Shown: positions 35,950 to 45,285 of the stretch, piece after piece | Layout: every line of letters starts with the position of its first letter | How positions within the stretch are numbered: the stretch's first letter is position 1 | NCBI GenBank assembly: GCA_947683425.1 | Contig: CANTUQ010000004.1 | Location: 4,688,001-4,752,000 of the forward strand | Direction: 5' to 3' | Length of the DNA: 64,000 bases | Origin: Excoecaria cochinchinensis | Lineage: Eukaryota; Streptophyta; Magnoliopsida; Malpighiales; Euphorbiaceae | Notes under the pieces: generated by a model | What the model saw: only the letters and a program-made list of their open reading frames with translations | Database searches by the model: none | What the model was told of the DNA's origin: nothing | Position numbers and translations under genes: made by a program

Positions 35950-37191
35950 GCTCCAAACTTGCTTCAGGTCTAAATTTGTCACGCATTTTACACATAGTTA
36001 AAAACATTTTTAGGCAAAACTTTCTTGATAAAACTTGTTCCGTAGGATGTAAAATTTCAAGTGGGACAAATTTTAGGTCAATTGGACATCCATAACTCAA
36101 GATATCAACTAAACAACTTATACTGTTCCAGTAACCCGACCCAAACAGAGACACTTCGGTTTTTAATTTTTTCAAGGATCTTAGAGCCCGAATTGGCTTC
36201 CGGTTCTTCGGAGAAAATTTATGATAAATGTCTTATATTTATAATGGCACTAGAATAATAAAATTTGGAGATCTAAAAATCTACATATAAAAAAAAATAC
36301 ACAGAGGTCTGATAAAAACTGAACAGAATTTCCCCAAAATCACACCTTACACACAAAAGCTATATAGAACCCATCTAACACATCCAAAAATCATGCAAAA
36401 TCATCCAATACATATTCACAAACATATATACAAACATATATCATAAAACACTGCAAGCAATCAAAATGAATAACATAAAATTTGCACACGATCCCAACCT
36501 CTAGGAAGCTTGATCTTGTGCTCTCTACTCGATTCCGACCTTCTCTTTGCCCTTATCCAATTTCTTGATCATAGCTTAAACCAAAACCATACAAAGCACT
36601 TAAGTTAATCTTCTTTCTACTTTAAATCAAAAATAGGAATATGGGAAGAAAAAGGAGGTCAGCTCAAAAGACTAACTAAACTTACCTCTCAAGAACGCAT
36701 TCAACCCTTCTCTTATTCTTTAAACAAATCCAAGAGAACCAACTTAAGGTAAACTAAAAGAGAAGAAAGAAAACCAAAGGAAATGGGAAAGGAATGGAGC
36801 ACGACTGAAACCAATGGAAAAACAAGAAGAATGAAAGCCAAAAGCAAGAGTAACGTGGGACAAAAGGAAGAAAATGGAGTAGCTAGTCAATGCTGATCCA
36901 AAAATAAAATTCCCACTTTCCAAAATTAAATACATGTATATCTCTTTAGCCACTTAATTCTTTTAATTCATATGTACCACTTTGACAAATACATGTATTT
37001 AAACAAACCAAGTGTCAATCTCCTACAATGCCATGTGTCAAGAGCCCCATAACCACACCCACAAAACACAGCTGTGTTATATCCAAAAGCACAGCTGTGC
37101 TTTCATGCAAACTCACTCTTTTATACACAAAAATCCTTGAATTTCCGAAAAAAACTTTGCAATACTTCTAGGGCCAAATCGGGTTGTTACA

Positions 37192-37205
37192 AATCTCTCC
37201 CCTTA
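37192..37205 (-). other. Polypurine tract, C internal copy 1
   Basis: On the minus strand TAAGGGGAGAGATT abuts the LTR start TGTAACAACC. The second copy is at 50288-50301. Confidence 0.8.
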
Positions 37206-37284
37206 AGAAATTTCGTCCTTAAAATTTCCCCGCTAATCAGTACAACTCAAATCAAATCGATAACTTAAATCAAAACATAAAGAA

Positions 37285-37716
37285 TCACCATTTACCAGGG
37301 GGGCTTGTGAGTTTCTCTGCATCTCTGCGTGCTTGTAGTGCTATGTTCTCTCTTAATTTTGGACACTTAGCGAGCAAGTGATTCTTGCTACCACACTTAA
37401 AGCAAGCCCGTGTGATCTTCCTACATTCTCTCCAGTGTTGCCTATGACAGTGTTGATATTTCAGTGACTCACGGGATCTCTTACTTGGTACCACATCCTT
37501 TCCAAGTATCTTTCTCTTCAGACCTCTATTCTTAACAAATTTCGTAGAAACTTGAGGGGCTGTCAATCTATCCAAAATTTGAATCAACCCTTGTATAACT
37601 GCTGAATTATCAGGAGTAATACCAGAACTTGTACCTTCAAGAACAGGCGGATCAACTCTAGCCCGATTAACATTACCCGTTGTCTCTTCTACGTTCTCAC
37701 TCATGTCGGACTCCAT
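37285..37716 (-). CDS. gag: C copy 1: short capsid-less gag with zinc knuckle (143 codons, open)
   Basis: This is an uninterrupted ORF that starts MESDMSENVEETTGNVNRAR about 0.1 kb after the PBS. It has an acidic N-terminus, the QGLIQILDRLTAPQ segment also seen in B and D gags, and then passes directly into YQHCHRQHWREC and CFKCGSKNHLLAKC (C-x2-C-x4-H-x4-C). Compared with B and D, the whole capsid domain (WW / WDFF / YEKEF region) is missing. The polypurine tract follows the stop by about 80 bases. A protein of this kind could bind RNA but should not build a particle; mobilisation would need proteins from a relative. Being open may mean selection, or only a young copy. Confidence 0.7.
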   Translation of the reverse strand: MESDMSENVEETTGNVNRARVDPPVLEGTSSGITPDNSAVIQGLIQILDRLTAPQVSTKFVKNRGLKRKILGKDVVPSKRSRESLKYQHCHRQHWRECRKITRACFKCGSKNHLLAKCPKLRENIALQARRDAEKLTSPPGKW

Positions 37717-37820
37717 CTATACTCTACAAAACCAGCATCTGCATTAGGCCACAACTCTAGACAAACTCAAACAACTAACTGATACTCTATATCACATAGT
37801 CCTAAACCATTTAACCTAAT

Positions 37821-37832
37821 GCTCTGATACCA
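37821..37832 (-). other. Primer-binding site, C internal copy 1 (initiator tRNA-Met)
   Basis: On the minus strand TGGTATCAGAGC, six bases after the LTR end. The copy-2 equivalent (50917-50928) has two changes, TCTTATCAGAGC. Confidence 0.88.
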
Positions 37833-37838
37833 CTAAAA

Positions 37839-38009
37839 TGTAACACCCCAACACCCCTCGGGAGGATATCGGGGCGCCACACGAACTCTAACGTGTACAT
37901 ATAGGTATACTAGCGGAAGCGATAGCAAAATACACATCAATACAAGATAAGAAAATAAAATAACACATGGGCCTAACATGCATTTTACAAATATTATACA
38001 TATTACAAA
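37839..38009 (-). repeat. C LTR, middle copy, distal piece
   Basis: 171 bp of C LTR cut at 38009 by element D. The last five bases, acaaa (38005-38009), are the D target site and match 47826-47830. Confidence 0.9.
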
Positions 38010-38515
38010 TGTCACACCCCGTTTGCCCCCTAGTAGAATGAGCCTGTCTGTGTGAGCATGCATTTGTATGTGTTTGGCATAGCATAAGGGTATTTTGGTA
38101 AAAAATGCATGTTTTTGGGTTTTGTTAGTATGTGGGTGCATATATGGCTTTAGGGGGTAAAGTAATTGCGTAATAGTTGTGTGTACTTGAGCATATCATT
38201 TTATGGTGTTTTAAGTTGGGATATGCTTGTGTGTGTGTGTGTTCATACCATTGTAGGGTGTGCATAAGTTGGGAAAGTATTAGGTGTGTGTAGTGCATGT
38301 TAGTTTGGTGTGAGTGGTTAGCTTCACCAATAGGAAATGGACACATACTTAGGGCAAAGAAAAGAAAAAGAAAAAGGGAAGAAAGAAGGGAAAATGGCAG
38401 ATTCACGTTTCCTTCTTCACTCACCTTCTTCTTCTTCATTTTCTTCATTCTAAGAACTGTATTGAGGATTCAAGATTTTATTGGTGAAGTTAATCATCTC
38501 TTTGCATCTTCTCTG

Positions 38516-40150
38516 GTAAGTAATTGTATTCTTCTCATTTTGTTCTCTCATTTGTTTCATCTTCTTCTTCCTTGAGTTTAGATTTAACTTAGGGTTTGCA
38601 TTGTTGGGTGTTCTTTGATTTGTTGTGTTTAGCTGAGGCCCCTCGTGATCCCAAGGGCAAGGATGTTGCTGGGACGAGTGGAGCTAAGTGATTGAAGCTT
38701 AGAATCTCAGGTTTGGGATTTTTGATTATGGATTGTGCTTGATTTGAACTTACTGTAAAATTCTAGGGTTTATGTTCTTGAATGTGGTAATGTATGATTT
38801 TTGTTGTGATGAGTGTTGAATTAAGTGGTTATATGGCATTTTGATGCTTAAATGATCTTCTGGAAGGTAAGATTCGATTTGTGTGATTTTGATTCAAGTT
38901 TGGAGTTGATTTCTGTGTTCTGGGAAAATTCTGGAAAACTGGAAAATCGTGTTACTGTACAAAATTCCCGTTTTGCGGTATCTGTCGCGTGACTATCCAA
39001 GAAGAGAGGCAAGTCACGAGACGTGACTTCCAGTCATGACTCGTGACCTGCCAGATAGAAGCTAGTCACGAGTTGTGACTGCCTGTCACAACTCGTGACC
39101 AGCCAAGAGGAAGGAAGTCACGGGGCGTGACTCCCAGTCACGACTCGTGACCACCCTGAGACAGTCACGCGTGACCAGCCCTAAAGAAGCCAGTCACGAG
39201 ACGTGACACCCAGTCACGACTCGTGACCAGCGAGAGAGAAGGGACAAGTCACGTCACGTGACCAGCGAAGGAAGAGAGCCAATCACGAGACGTGACTCCC
39301 AGTCACGACTCGTGACCGGCTTGTGAAGGAGGCCAGTCACGAGTTGTGATGCCAGTCACGACCCGTGACCGGCCAACCTTATTGGCCACCTCTGTTTGGC
39401 CTATTTTCTGAAATTTCCCTGTTTTAACTCAACAATGAATTCCGTAGTTCTTCCGAATGGATTTATACTGCTGTATCATGCATGTTATATTTTTATATGC
39501 TTGGATATGAGTGATACTATGATTCTTCAGATGAAATTTTATGTTATCTTCTGAAATATGGTTTGAATGATGCATAACCTGCTAGAGTCAAGTAAGTGGA
39601 TAGTTAGGCATGCCTAATAGAGTCTTTTAGCTGCAGCCCTTTGTTTCATTTGGACCCCGATCAGGTCCCCGTTTGGTTCCTCGCGAACCCTTTATGTGTA
39701 AGGATCTTGTTTAAGGTCCCTTTTGAAAATGATTTGTAAAAGTTAAAAGTAAAATGGTTTTCTCAATTCGTACCCGTAAGGTACTGTCTGTAATCGGCTC
39801 ATACCCGTAAAGTACTATCTGTACACTCGTTATCCACTACCCAGAGTCTGTAGGTGTTCTTTTGGTGTTCGATTGGTTTACCCTACTCTTATGACTATAT
39901 ACATGTGATATCTGTATGAGTATATTGATGAAATGTATGTTCAACTAATCTGGAAATGGATATGAATTTGAGATGCAGAATGTATGGCTTTAAATTGTGA
40001 GCATGTTTTTATGAATTTGGCTATGAGCTATTGCATTTTGTCATTGTGAATGTGTTATGCCTTGGCGACCATTGTGAATGGCCGCCCATATTTTATGTGT
40101 GTTTCCCCACTAAGCGTTTATCGCTTAGCACGGTGTTTTTACCCGTGCAG
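38516..40150 (+). other. Candidate intron within the D 5' LTR
   Basis: It begins G|GTAAGTAAT, a near-consensus plant donor, and ends TTTTTACCCGTGCAG|GTGCGG, a good acceptor just after the conserved hairpin. The enclosed 1635 bases hold the GTCACG cassette and the GGCATGCC box. The same donor-acceptor layout is seen in LTRs of A, B, C, G and H. No transcript evidence is available here; this is inference. Confidence 0.35.
38985..39369. repeat. GTCACG/CGTGAC dyad cassette, D 5' LTR
   Basis: At least a dozen copies of GTCACGAGACGTGAC- and AGTCACGACTCGTGACC-type inverted repeats lie in alternating order, separated by 'cagccaagaggaagg'-like spacers, about 385 bases. Each dyad contains TGACG/ACGTGAC cores like plant bZIP sites. 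The 3' LTR has the same cassette (46260-46645) with a few substitutions. Confidence 0.92.
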
Positions 40151-40556
40151 GTGCGGAAGGAGTTTTGCTTTGTGAGAGAGTCACCGCCGTCAAGCCAACA
40201 CAGAAGGTTTAGTGTAGGGCTCAGTTTGTAATCTTTGATGATTCTTTTTGTAAAGAACTCTCTTGTATCAGTTTTGTTTCAGCTTCCGCTATTGTACTTA
40301 TATTTTGGATATGTAACATCTTTTGTTTCAGCTAGTTGATTAGAACATTATTGTAATGGTTTTGTTTTATTAATGTATGATCAGCTATTGCTTTCTTTTC
40401 CTTTTAAAGTTTTTAATTATCCTGTATTTCAGTATGTATGTTATGAATGAATGTATGATTTGCTTTGTATCTGTTTGGTGACACCTTTACTCATACGGCG
40501 TCTCACTCCTTATCGGATGGGGTTGCTTACGTATGGGTAGGGGGTGTTACAGTTTT

Positions 40557-40568
40557 TGGTATCAGAGC
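40557..40568 (+). other. Primer-binding site of element D (initiator tRNA-Met)
   Basis: TGGTATCAGAGC, five bases after the 5' LTR end. Confidence 0.95.
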
Positions 40569-40680
40569 CATAGGTTTAGGCATTTCTGGGTGTTGTTTGC
40601 TTTGTTGATGTGTTGAAGTGTGTAGATGAGTATGTGTCTAGATTTGTGTTGGCTAATGCGGTTGTCCTCTTGTTTGTTAG

Positions 40681-42177
40681 ATGGATTCTGATTCTGCTCA
40701 TGGTGCGCTTGAGGAGTCCGCCGAGAGTGTGAATCCTCCAGCTGTAGATCCGTCTGTTTCTGTTACTGTGTCGGCTCAGCATGCTAGGGTCCAGCCCGAG
40801 GCCACAGCCATGCCTTTTGAGGCTATGTTCAGATTGCATCAGGACATGGCTAGGGTTTTGGAGAGAGTGACTGCTCCTAGAGCCCTTATTGAGAGTTTGA
40901 GAAGAGCTGGTGTTGAGGATTTTTATGGGACTGGGCTAGATGAGTCTGAGTTAGCAGAGAAGTGGCTTGATAAGGTAAAGAGAGCTTTAAAAGAAGTCAG
41001 GTGTCCTCCCGATCAGCAAGCAGAGTGTGCTGTTGCATTGCTTCAGGGGTCAGCTTATGAATGGTGGGAATTGGTTATTAGGCAACCTCAGATGCCTGAT
41101 CCCGTCACTTGGGATTTCTTCAATGAGGAGTTTACTAGGAAGTTTGTGACTCAAGCTTATAGGGATGCAAGATGGGCACAGTTTCTGAGTTTGAGGCAGA
41201 GGACTTTGTCAGTTTCGGATTATGAGAAAGAGTTCAACCGGTTATCTCGCTATGCTCCACGCGGGGTTATGACAGATGATTTCAGATGCAAGCACTTTGA
41301 AGCCGGGTTGAATGAGTCATTGAAGATTGCCTTGATTTCCTTGATGTGTATACCTGGGATAAGTTATTATCAGATTGCAGAGGCCGCCATGAGGGCAGAG
41401 AAGACGGAATCATTGCTTAGGGAGAGAGCTCAGCGAAGGAATTCAGCTAGAGGTGGTTCTTCTTCATCTTCGGGTAAGAGATCTAGAAACCCGCAAGATG
41501 AGCCAGCAGCTTGTTCAGCTTCTAGAGGTAGAAGACAGGGTTCTGCAGCAGTATCTGGTTCTGGCAGAGGTGGTAGGTCTGATGTTGTACCTGTTTGTGC
41601 GAATTGCAGCAAGGCTCACCGGGGTGAGTGTAGGTGGCTCACTGGTGGATGTTTTAGATGTGGGAGTACCGAGCACCGTGTGGCTAGTTGTCCCCAGATG
41701 AGTGAGGATTCAGGACCTCAGGGAGGAGCTAGCAGAGTTGGATCGAATGCTTCTCAGGCTGCTAGAGGTAGAGGTAGAGGCAGAGGTCGAGGCGGTCGGC
41801 CTAGAGATGGAGCTGCTTTTGAGACTGTTGAGCATCCTCCTCAGGTTGCCACTAGAGCTTATGCTGTGAGAGCCAGAGAGGAGCATGATGCGCCTGATGT
41901 TATTGCTGGTAAGTTCCTACTCCATGACACTGAATTATATGCTCTAATTGACCCTGGTTCCACACACTCATACTTGTGCACAGATAAAATTGTTGATAAG
42001 TTGCATGTGGTTGATCAGTTAGATTATGAGATTTGTGTGACCAGTCCATTAGGGCATAGTGTCAGTGTGAGTAGAGTCTTTAGGAGTTGTCCTTTGATTG
42101 TTGAGGGAGTTGTTCTTCCAGCAGATTTGATTGAGTTACCTTTCAGAGAGTTTGATCTGATTTTGGGTATGGACTGA
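40681..42177 (+). CDS. gag: Element D gag and protease (498 codons, ends at a premature TGA)
   Basis: Starts MDSDSAHGALEESAESVN about 130 bases after the LTR. A capsid-type domain is at about residues 95-235 (SAYEWWELVIRQ, VTWDFFNEEFTRKFV, SVSDYEKEFNRLSRYA), a Ser/Arg-rich linker, CANCSKAHRGEC and the CCHC knuckle CFRCGSTEHRVASC (about 310-340), an RGRGRGRGG box, and an aspartic protease with the D-P-G-S active site at about residue 424 (ALIDPGSTHSYL). The frame ends at TGA (42175-42177) within LILGMD, where family members continue in the same frame; the next ORF is in phase, so a single nonsense change separates them. Confidence 0.9.
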   Translation: MDSDSAHGALEESAESVNPPAVDPSVSVTVSAQHARVQPEATAMPFEAMFRLHQDMARVLERVTAPRALIESLRRAGVEDFYGTGLDESELAEKWLDKVKRALKEVRCPPDQQAECAVALLQGSAYEWWELVIRQPQMPDPVTWDFFNEEFTRKFVTQAYRDARWAQFLSLRQRTLSVSDYEKEFNRLSRYAPRGVMTDDFRCKHFEAGLNESLKIALISLMCIPGISYYQIAEAAMRAEKTESLLRERAQRRNSARGGSSSSSGKRSRNPQDEPAACSASRGRRQGSAAVSGSGRGGRSDVVPVCANCSKAHRGECRWLTGGCFRCGSTEHRVASCPQMSEDSGPQGGASRVGSNASQAARGRGRGRGRGGRPRDGAAFETVEHPPQVATRAYAVRAREEHDAPDVIAGKFLLHDTELYALIDPGSTHSYLCTDKIVDKLHVVDQLDYEICVTSPLGHSVSVSRVFRSCPLIVEGVVLPADLIELPFREFDLILGMD

Positions 42178-43734
42178 TTGGGTAAGCATCGGGCTATAGT
42201 GGATTGCCATAGGAAGACAGTTGTTCTTCGGGATAGATGTCAGTCTCCTGTGTTTATGAAGGGTTTGGGCGCTAGTTCTTTGAATAATGTGATTTCTGCG
42301 ATGCAAGCCAAGAGGTTTATCAGGAAAGGTTGTGAGGCTTTTCTAGCAGTTGTGTTGGATTCCAAGAGAGATCAAGTTCAGATTGAGGATATTCCTGTAG
42401 TGCGGGAGTTTAGTGATGTGTTCCCGAGCGAGTTGCCTGGTTTGCCTCCTGAGAGAGAGGTTGAGTTGTCCATTGAGATTATGCCGGGTACCACTCCTAT
42501 TTCGAAAGCACCTTATCAGATGGCTCCTGTAGAGTTGAGGGAACTTAAGACTCAGCTACAAGAGCTATTGGATAAGGGGTTTATTCGACCTAGCATATCT
42601 CCTTGGGGAGCTCCAGTTCTGTTTGTCAAGAAGAAAGATGGATCTCTGCGGATGTGTATCGACTACAGGCAGATAAATAAGGTCACAGTGAAGAATAAGT
42701 ATCCGTTGCCTAGGATTGAAGATTTGTTTGATCAGCTTCGGGGTGCAGGTGTTTTCTCCAAGATAGATCTTCGATCAGGGTACTATCAGCTTCGAGTTCA
42801 GGATGCAGATGTGGTTAAGACTGCATTTCGGACTAGGTATGGCCACTATGAGTTTCTTGTGATCCCGTTTGGTTTGACCAATGCTCCAGCGGCTTTTATG
42901 GATTTGATGAACCGTGTGTTTAGGCCATACTTAGATCGATTTGTAGTAGTGTTCATTGATGATATCTTGGTGTATTCCAAGGATGAGAGTGAGCATGAGG
43001 AGCATCTCAGATTGGTTTTGCAGATGTTGAGAGAGCACCAGTTGTTTGCCAAGCTTAGCAAGTGTGATTTCTGGCTTCGAGAAGTGTCATTCTTAGGTCA
43101 CATTGTTTCAGCCAGGGGTATTCAGGTTGATTCGGCCAAGATTGAGGCGATTGTTGATTGGAAAGCGCCTAGAAATGTTCAGGAAGTGAGGAGTTTCCTT
43201 GGTTTGGCAGGTTACTACCGTCGGTTTGTTAAGGGCTTTTCTGTGATTGCCGCTCCGATTACTAGATTGTTGAGGAAAGGAGTCAGATTTGAGTGGTCAG
43301 ATAGATGCCAGGCTTGTTTTGATCAGTTGAAGCAGTTGCTTGTTGAGGCTCCTATTCTTACTCAACCCATCTCGGGTAAAGAGTTTGTCATTTATAGTGA
43401 TGCTTCGGGTGTTGGCCTTGGATGTGTTTTGATGCAAGAAGGTAAGGTTGTGGCTTATGCTTCGCATCAGTTGAAGCCACATGAGAGGAACTATTCGACG
43501 TATGATCTTGAGTTAGCAGCTGTGATCTTTGCCTTGAAGATTTGGCGTCATTATCTGTATGGGGAAAAGTGTAGGATCTTTTCGGACCACAAGAGCTTGA
43601 AGTACTTCCTCTCACAGAAAGAATTGAACATGAGACAGCGCCGTTGGCTTGAGTTGTTTAAGGACTATGACTGCATTGTGGATTACCATCCTGGTAAGGC
43701 CAATGTAGTCGCTGATGCTTTGAGTCAGAAGTAA
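42178..43734 (+). pseudogene. pol: Element D pol: reverse transcriptase and RNase H
   Basis: Directly in phase with gag after the TGA. RT motifs: FVKKKDGSLRMCIDYRQINK, KIDLRSGYYQLRV, FGLTNAPAAFMDLMN and FIDDILVYS (catalytic Asp pair near residues 261-262 of this segment). RNase H: IYSDASGVGLGCVL (Asp near 408), YDLELAAVIFAL (Glu), SDHKSL, then YHPGKANVVADALSQK and TAA at 43732-43734. All catalytic residues I can check in RT and RNase H are present. There is no start codon of its own; translation would require readthrough of the upstream stop. Confidence 0.9.
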
Positions 43735-43763
43735 GTTTCAGCTTTGTTCCTGAGACGATTCAG

Positions 43764-45269
43764 ATGGAGATTTGGTCCAGATGGGCTTTGCTTGCTCAGT
43801 TGCGTGTGAAGCCTACCTTGAGACAGAGGATTGTGGATGCTCAGAGGGATGATGTGAGACTTCAGCGGATTATACAAGAGGTCAGATCGGGTAAGCAGTC
43901 AGAGTTTTCAGTTCAGGATGAGGTACTTATGTTCAGAGATCGCTTGTGTGTGCCAGAGTCTGAGGAGTTGAGGAGACAACTTATGAGTGAGGCGCATAGT
44001 ACAGTTTTTACTATGCATCCTGGCAGTGAGAAGATGTATCGGGACATGAAGCAGTTTTATTGGTGGTCTGGTATGAAGCGTGATATAGTGGATTTTGTGT
44101 CCAAGTGTTTGACTTGTCAGCAGGTAAAGGCCGAGCATCAGGTTCCTTCAGGATTGCTTACGCCTTTATCCATTCCTGAGTGGAAGTGGGATGATATCTC
44201 CATGGACTTTGTTTCTAGTTTGCCTTTGACTCAGAAGAAGCATGACTCAGTTTGGGTAATTGTGGATCGGCTTACGAAGTCAGCTCATTTTCTACCAGTT
44301 AGAGTGGACTACTCGATGGATAGATTAGCCAGTATCTATGTAGATGAGATAGTTCGGTTGCATGGTGTGCCATTGTCCATAGTTTCAGATCGGGTTCCGA
44401 GATTCACTTCCAAGTTTTGGAAGGAGTTGCAGAGAGCTTTGGGCACTAGGTTGAACTTCAGTACAACGTTTCACCCTCAGACAGATGGTCAGTCAAAACG
44501 GGTCATTCAGATCTTAGAGGATATGATGAGGGCTTGTGCTTTAGATTTCCCGGGTAGTTGGGACAGATATGTGTCGCTTATGGAGTTTGCCTACAACAAT
44601 AGCTTTCAGTCGAGTATTGGTATGTCACCATATGAGGCTTTGTATAGTCGTCAGTGTAGGACTCCGGTTTGTTGGACCGAGCTATCCGAGAGATTAGTGA
44701 TTGGGCCAAACTTGGTGAGAGATACTGAAGAAAAGATCAGAGTTGTGCAGCAGAATTTGAAGGCAGCCAAGGATCGACAAAAGTCTTATGCCAATTTGAA
44801 GAGGAAAGACGTTCATTTTGAGATCGGGGACAAAGTTTTCCTTAAAGTTTCACCTTGGAGGAAAGTGCTTCGATTTGGAAAGAAAGGCAAGCTTAGTCCT
44901 CGTTTCATTGGTCCTTATGAGATTTTGGCTAAGGTAGGACCTGTAGCCTATAGATTGGCATTACCGATGGAGTTAGCAAAGTTGCACGATGTGTTCCATG
45001 TTTCGATGCTTCGTCGGTATAGATCAGATCCTTCGCATGTTCTTTCGGTTCAGGATATTCAGGTTCAGCCAGATTTTTCCAATGATGAGGAACCGCGAGC
45101 CATTCTAGCCTGAGAGGTAAGACAATTAAGAAGTAAGCAGATCCCTTTGGTAAAGGTATTGTGGATTCATCACGGAGTCGAGGAAGCGACATGGGAACCA
45201 GAGGAATCGATGAGAGCTCAGTATCCGTACTTATTCAGTTCAGTTGAGAATTTCGAGGACGAAATTCTT
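43764..45269 (+). pseudogene. pol: Element D pol: integrase and chromodomain
   Basis: It is in a different frame from the RT ORF (TAA plus a 1-base shift at about 43732-43755). Zinc-binding H-H-C-C is present (AHSTVFTMHPG ... CLTC). The DDE core has Asp at residue 148 (SMDFVSS) and Asp at 209 (VSDRVPRF); residue 245, exactly 35 residues later, is Lys (GQSKRVIQ, codon 44496-44498) where Glu is expected. Then comes the C-terminal GPYEILAKVGPVAYRL and HDVFHVSMLRRYRSDPSH. A TGA at 45111-45113 interrupts just before a chromodomain-like VRQLRSKQIPLVKVLW and EEATWEPEESM. Chromodomains direct chromovirus insertion to heterochromatin. The enzyme must be dead. Confidence 0.9.
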
Positions 45270-45271
45270 AT

Positions 45272-45285
45272 TAGTAGGGGAGAGT
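45272..45285 (+). other. Polypurine tract of element D
   Basis: TAGTAGGGGAGAGT immediately before the 3' LTR start TGTCACACC. Confidence 0.9.

Larger units (their letters stand above)
34621..37191 (-). repeat. C LTR, left copy (3' LTR of the array)
   Basis: In plus view TGTAACACCCC to GTTGTTACA, 2571 bp; it reads from 37191 on the minus strand. Parts on the minus strand: two CACAGCTGTG dyads (37101-37065), a donor GAGAGGTAAGTT (GT opposite 36684-36685), palindromic modules (35949-35813), a CATGC box near 35475, and the hairpin plus acceptor (35039-34994). ORFs within it, such as 36744-36953 or 35924-36175, are not supported. Confidence 0.88.
38010..40551 (+). repeat. Element D 5' LTR
   Basis: TGTCACACCCCG to GGGGTGTTACA, 2542 bp. 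Visible in order: a CCAAT-like caccaatagg (about 38327), a donor TCTGGTAAGTAA (GT at 38516-38517), a GTCACG/CGTGAC cassette (38985-39369), a ttaggcatgcctaa box near 39606, three to four 'gtacccgtaaggtactgtctgta' repeats (39770-39830), a hairpin box and acceptor (40105-40150). The frames at 38297-38575 and 40031-40231 occur in both LTRs and match no gag or pol domain. Confidence 0.95.

Noticed and set aside
38297..38575. 92-codon frame MLVWCEWLAS..., present again at 45571-45849
   Set aside because: The two copies are the same place in the two D LTRs. The frame has no known domain and crosses the putative transcription start and splice donor.
40557..40568. tRNA gene fragments at the primer sites
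   Set aside because: Only 12-18 bases complementary to tRNA 3' ends are present; these are primer-binding sites, not tRNA genes.
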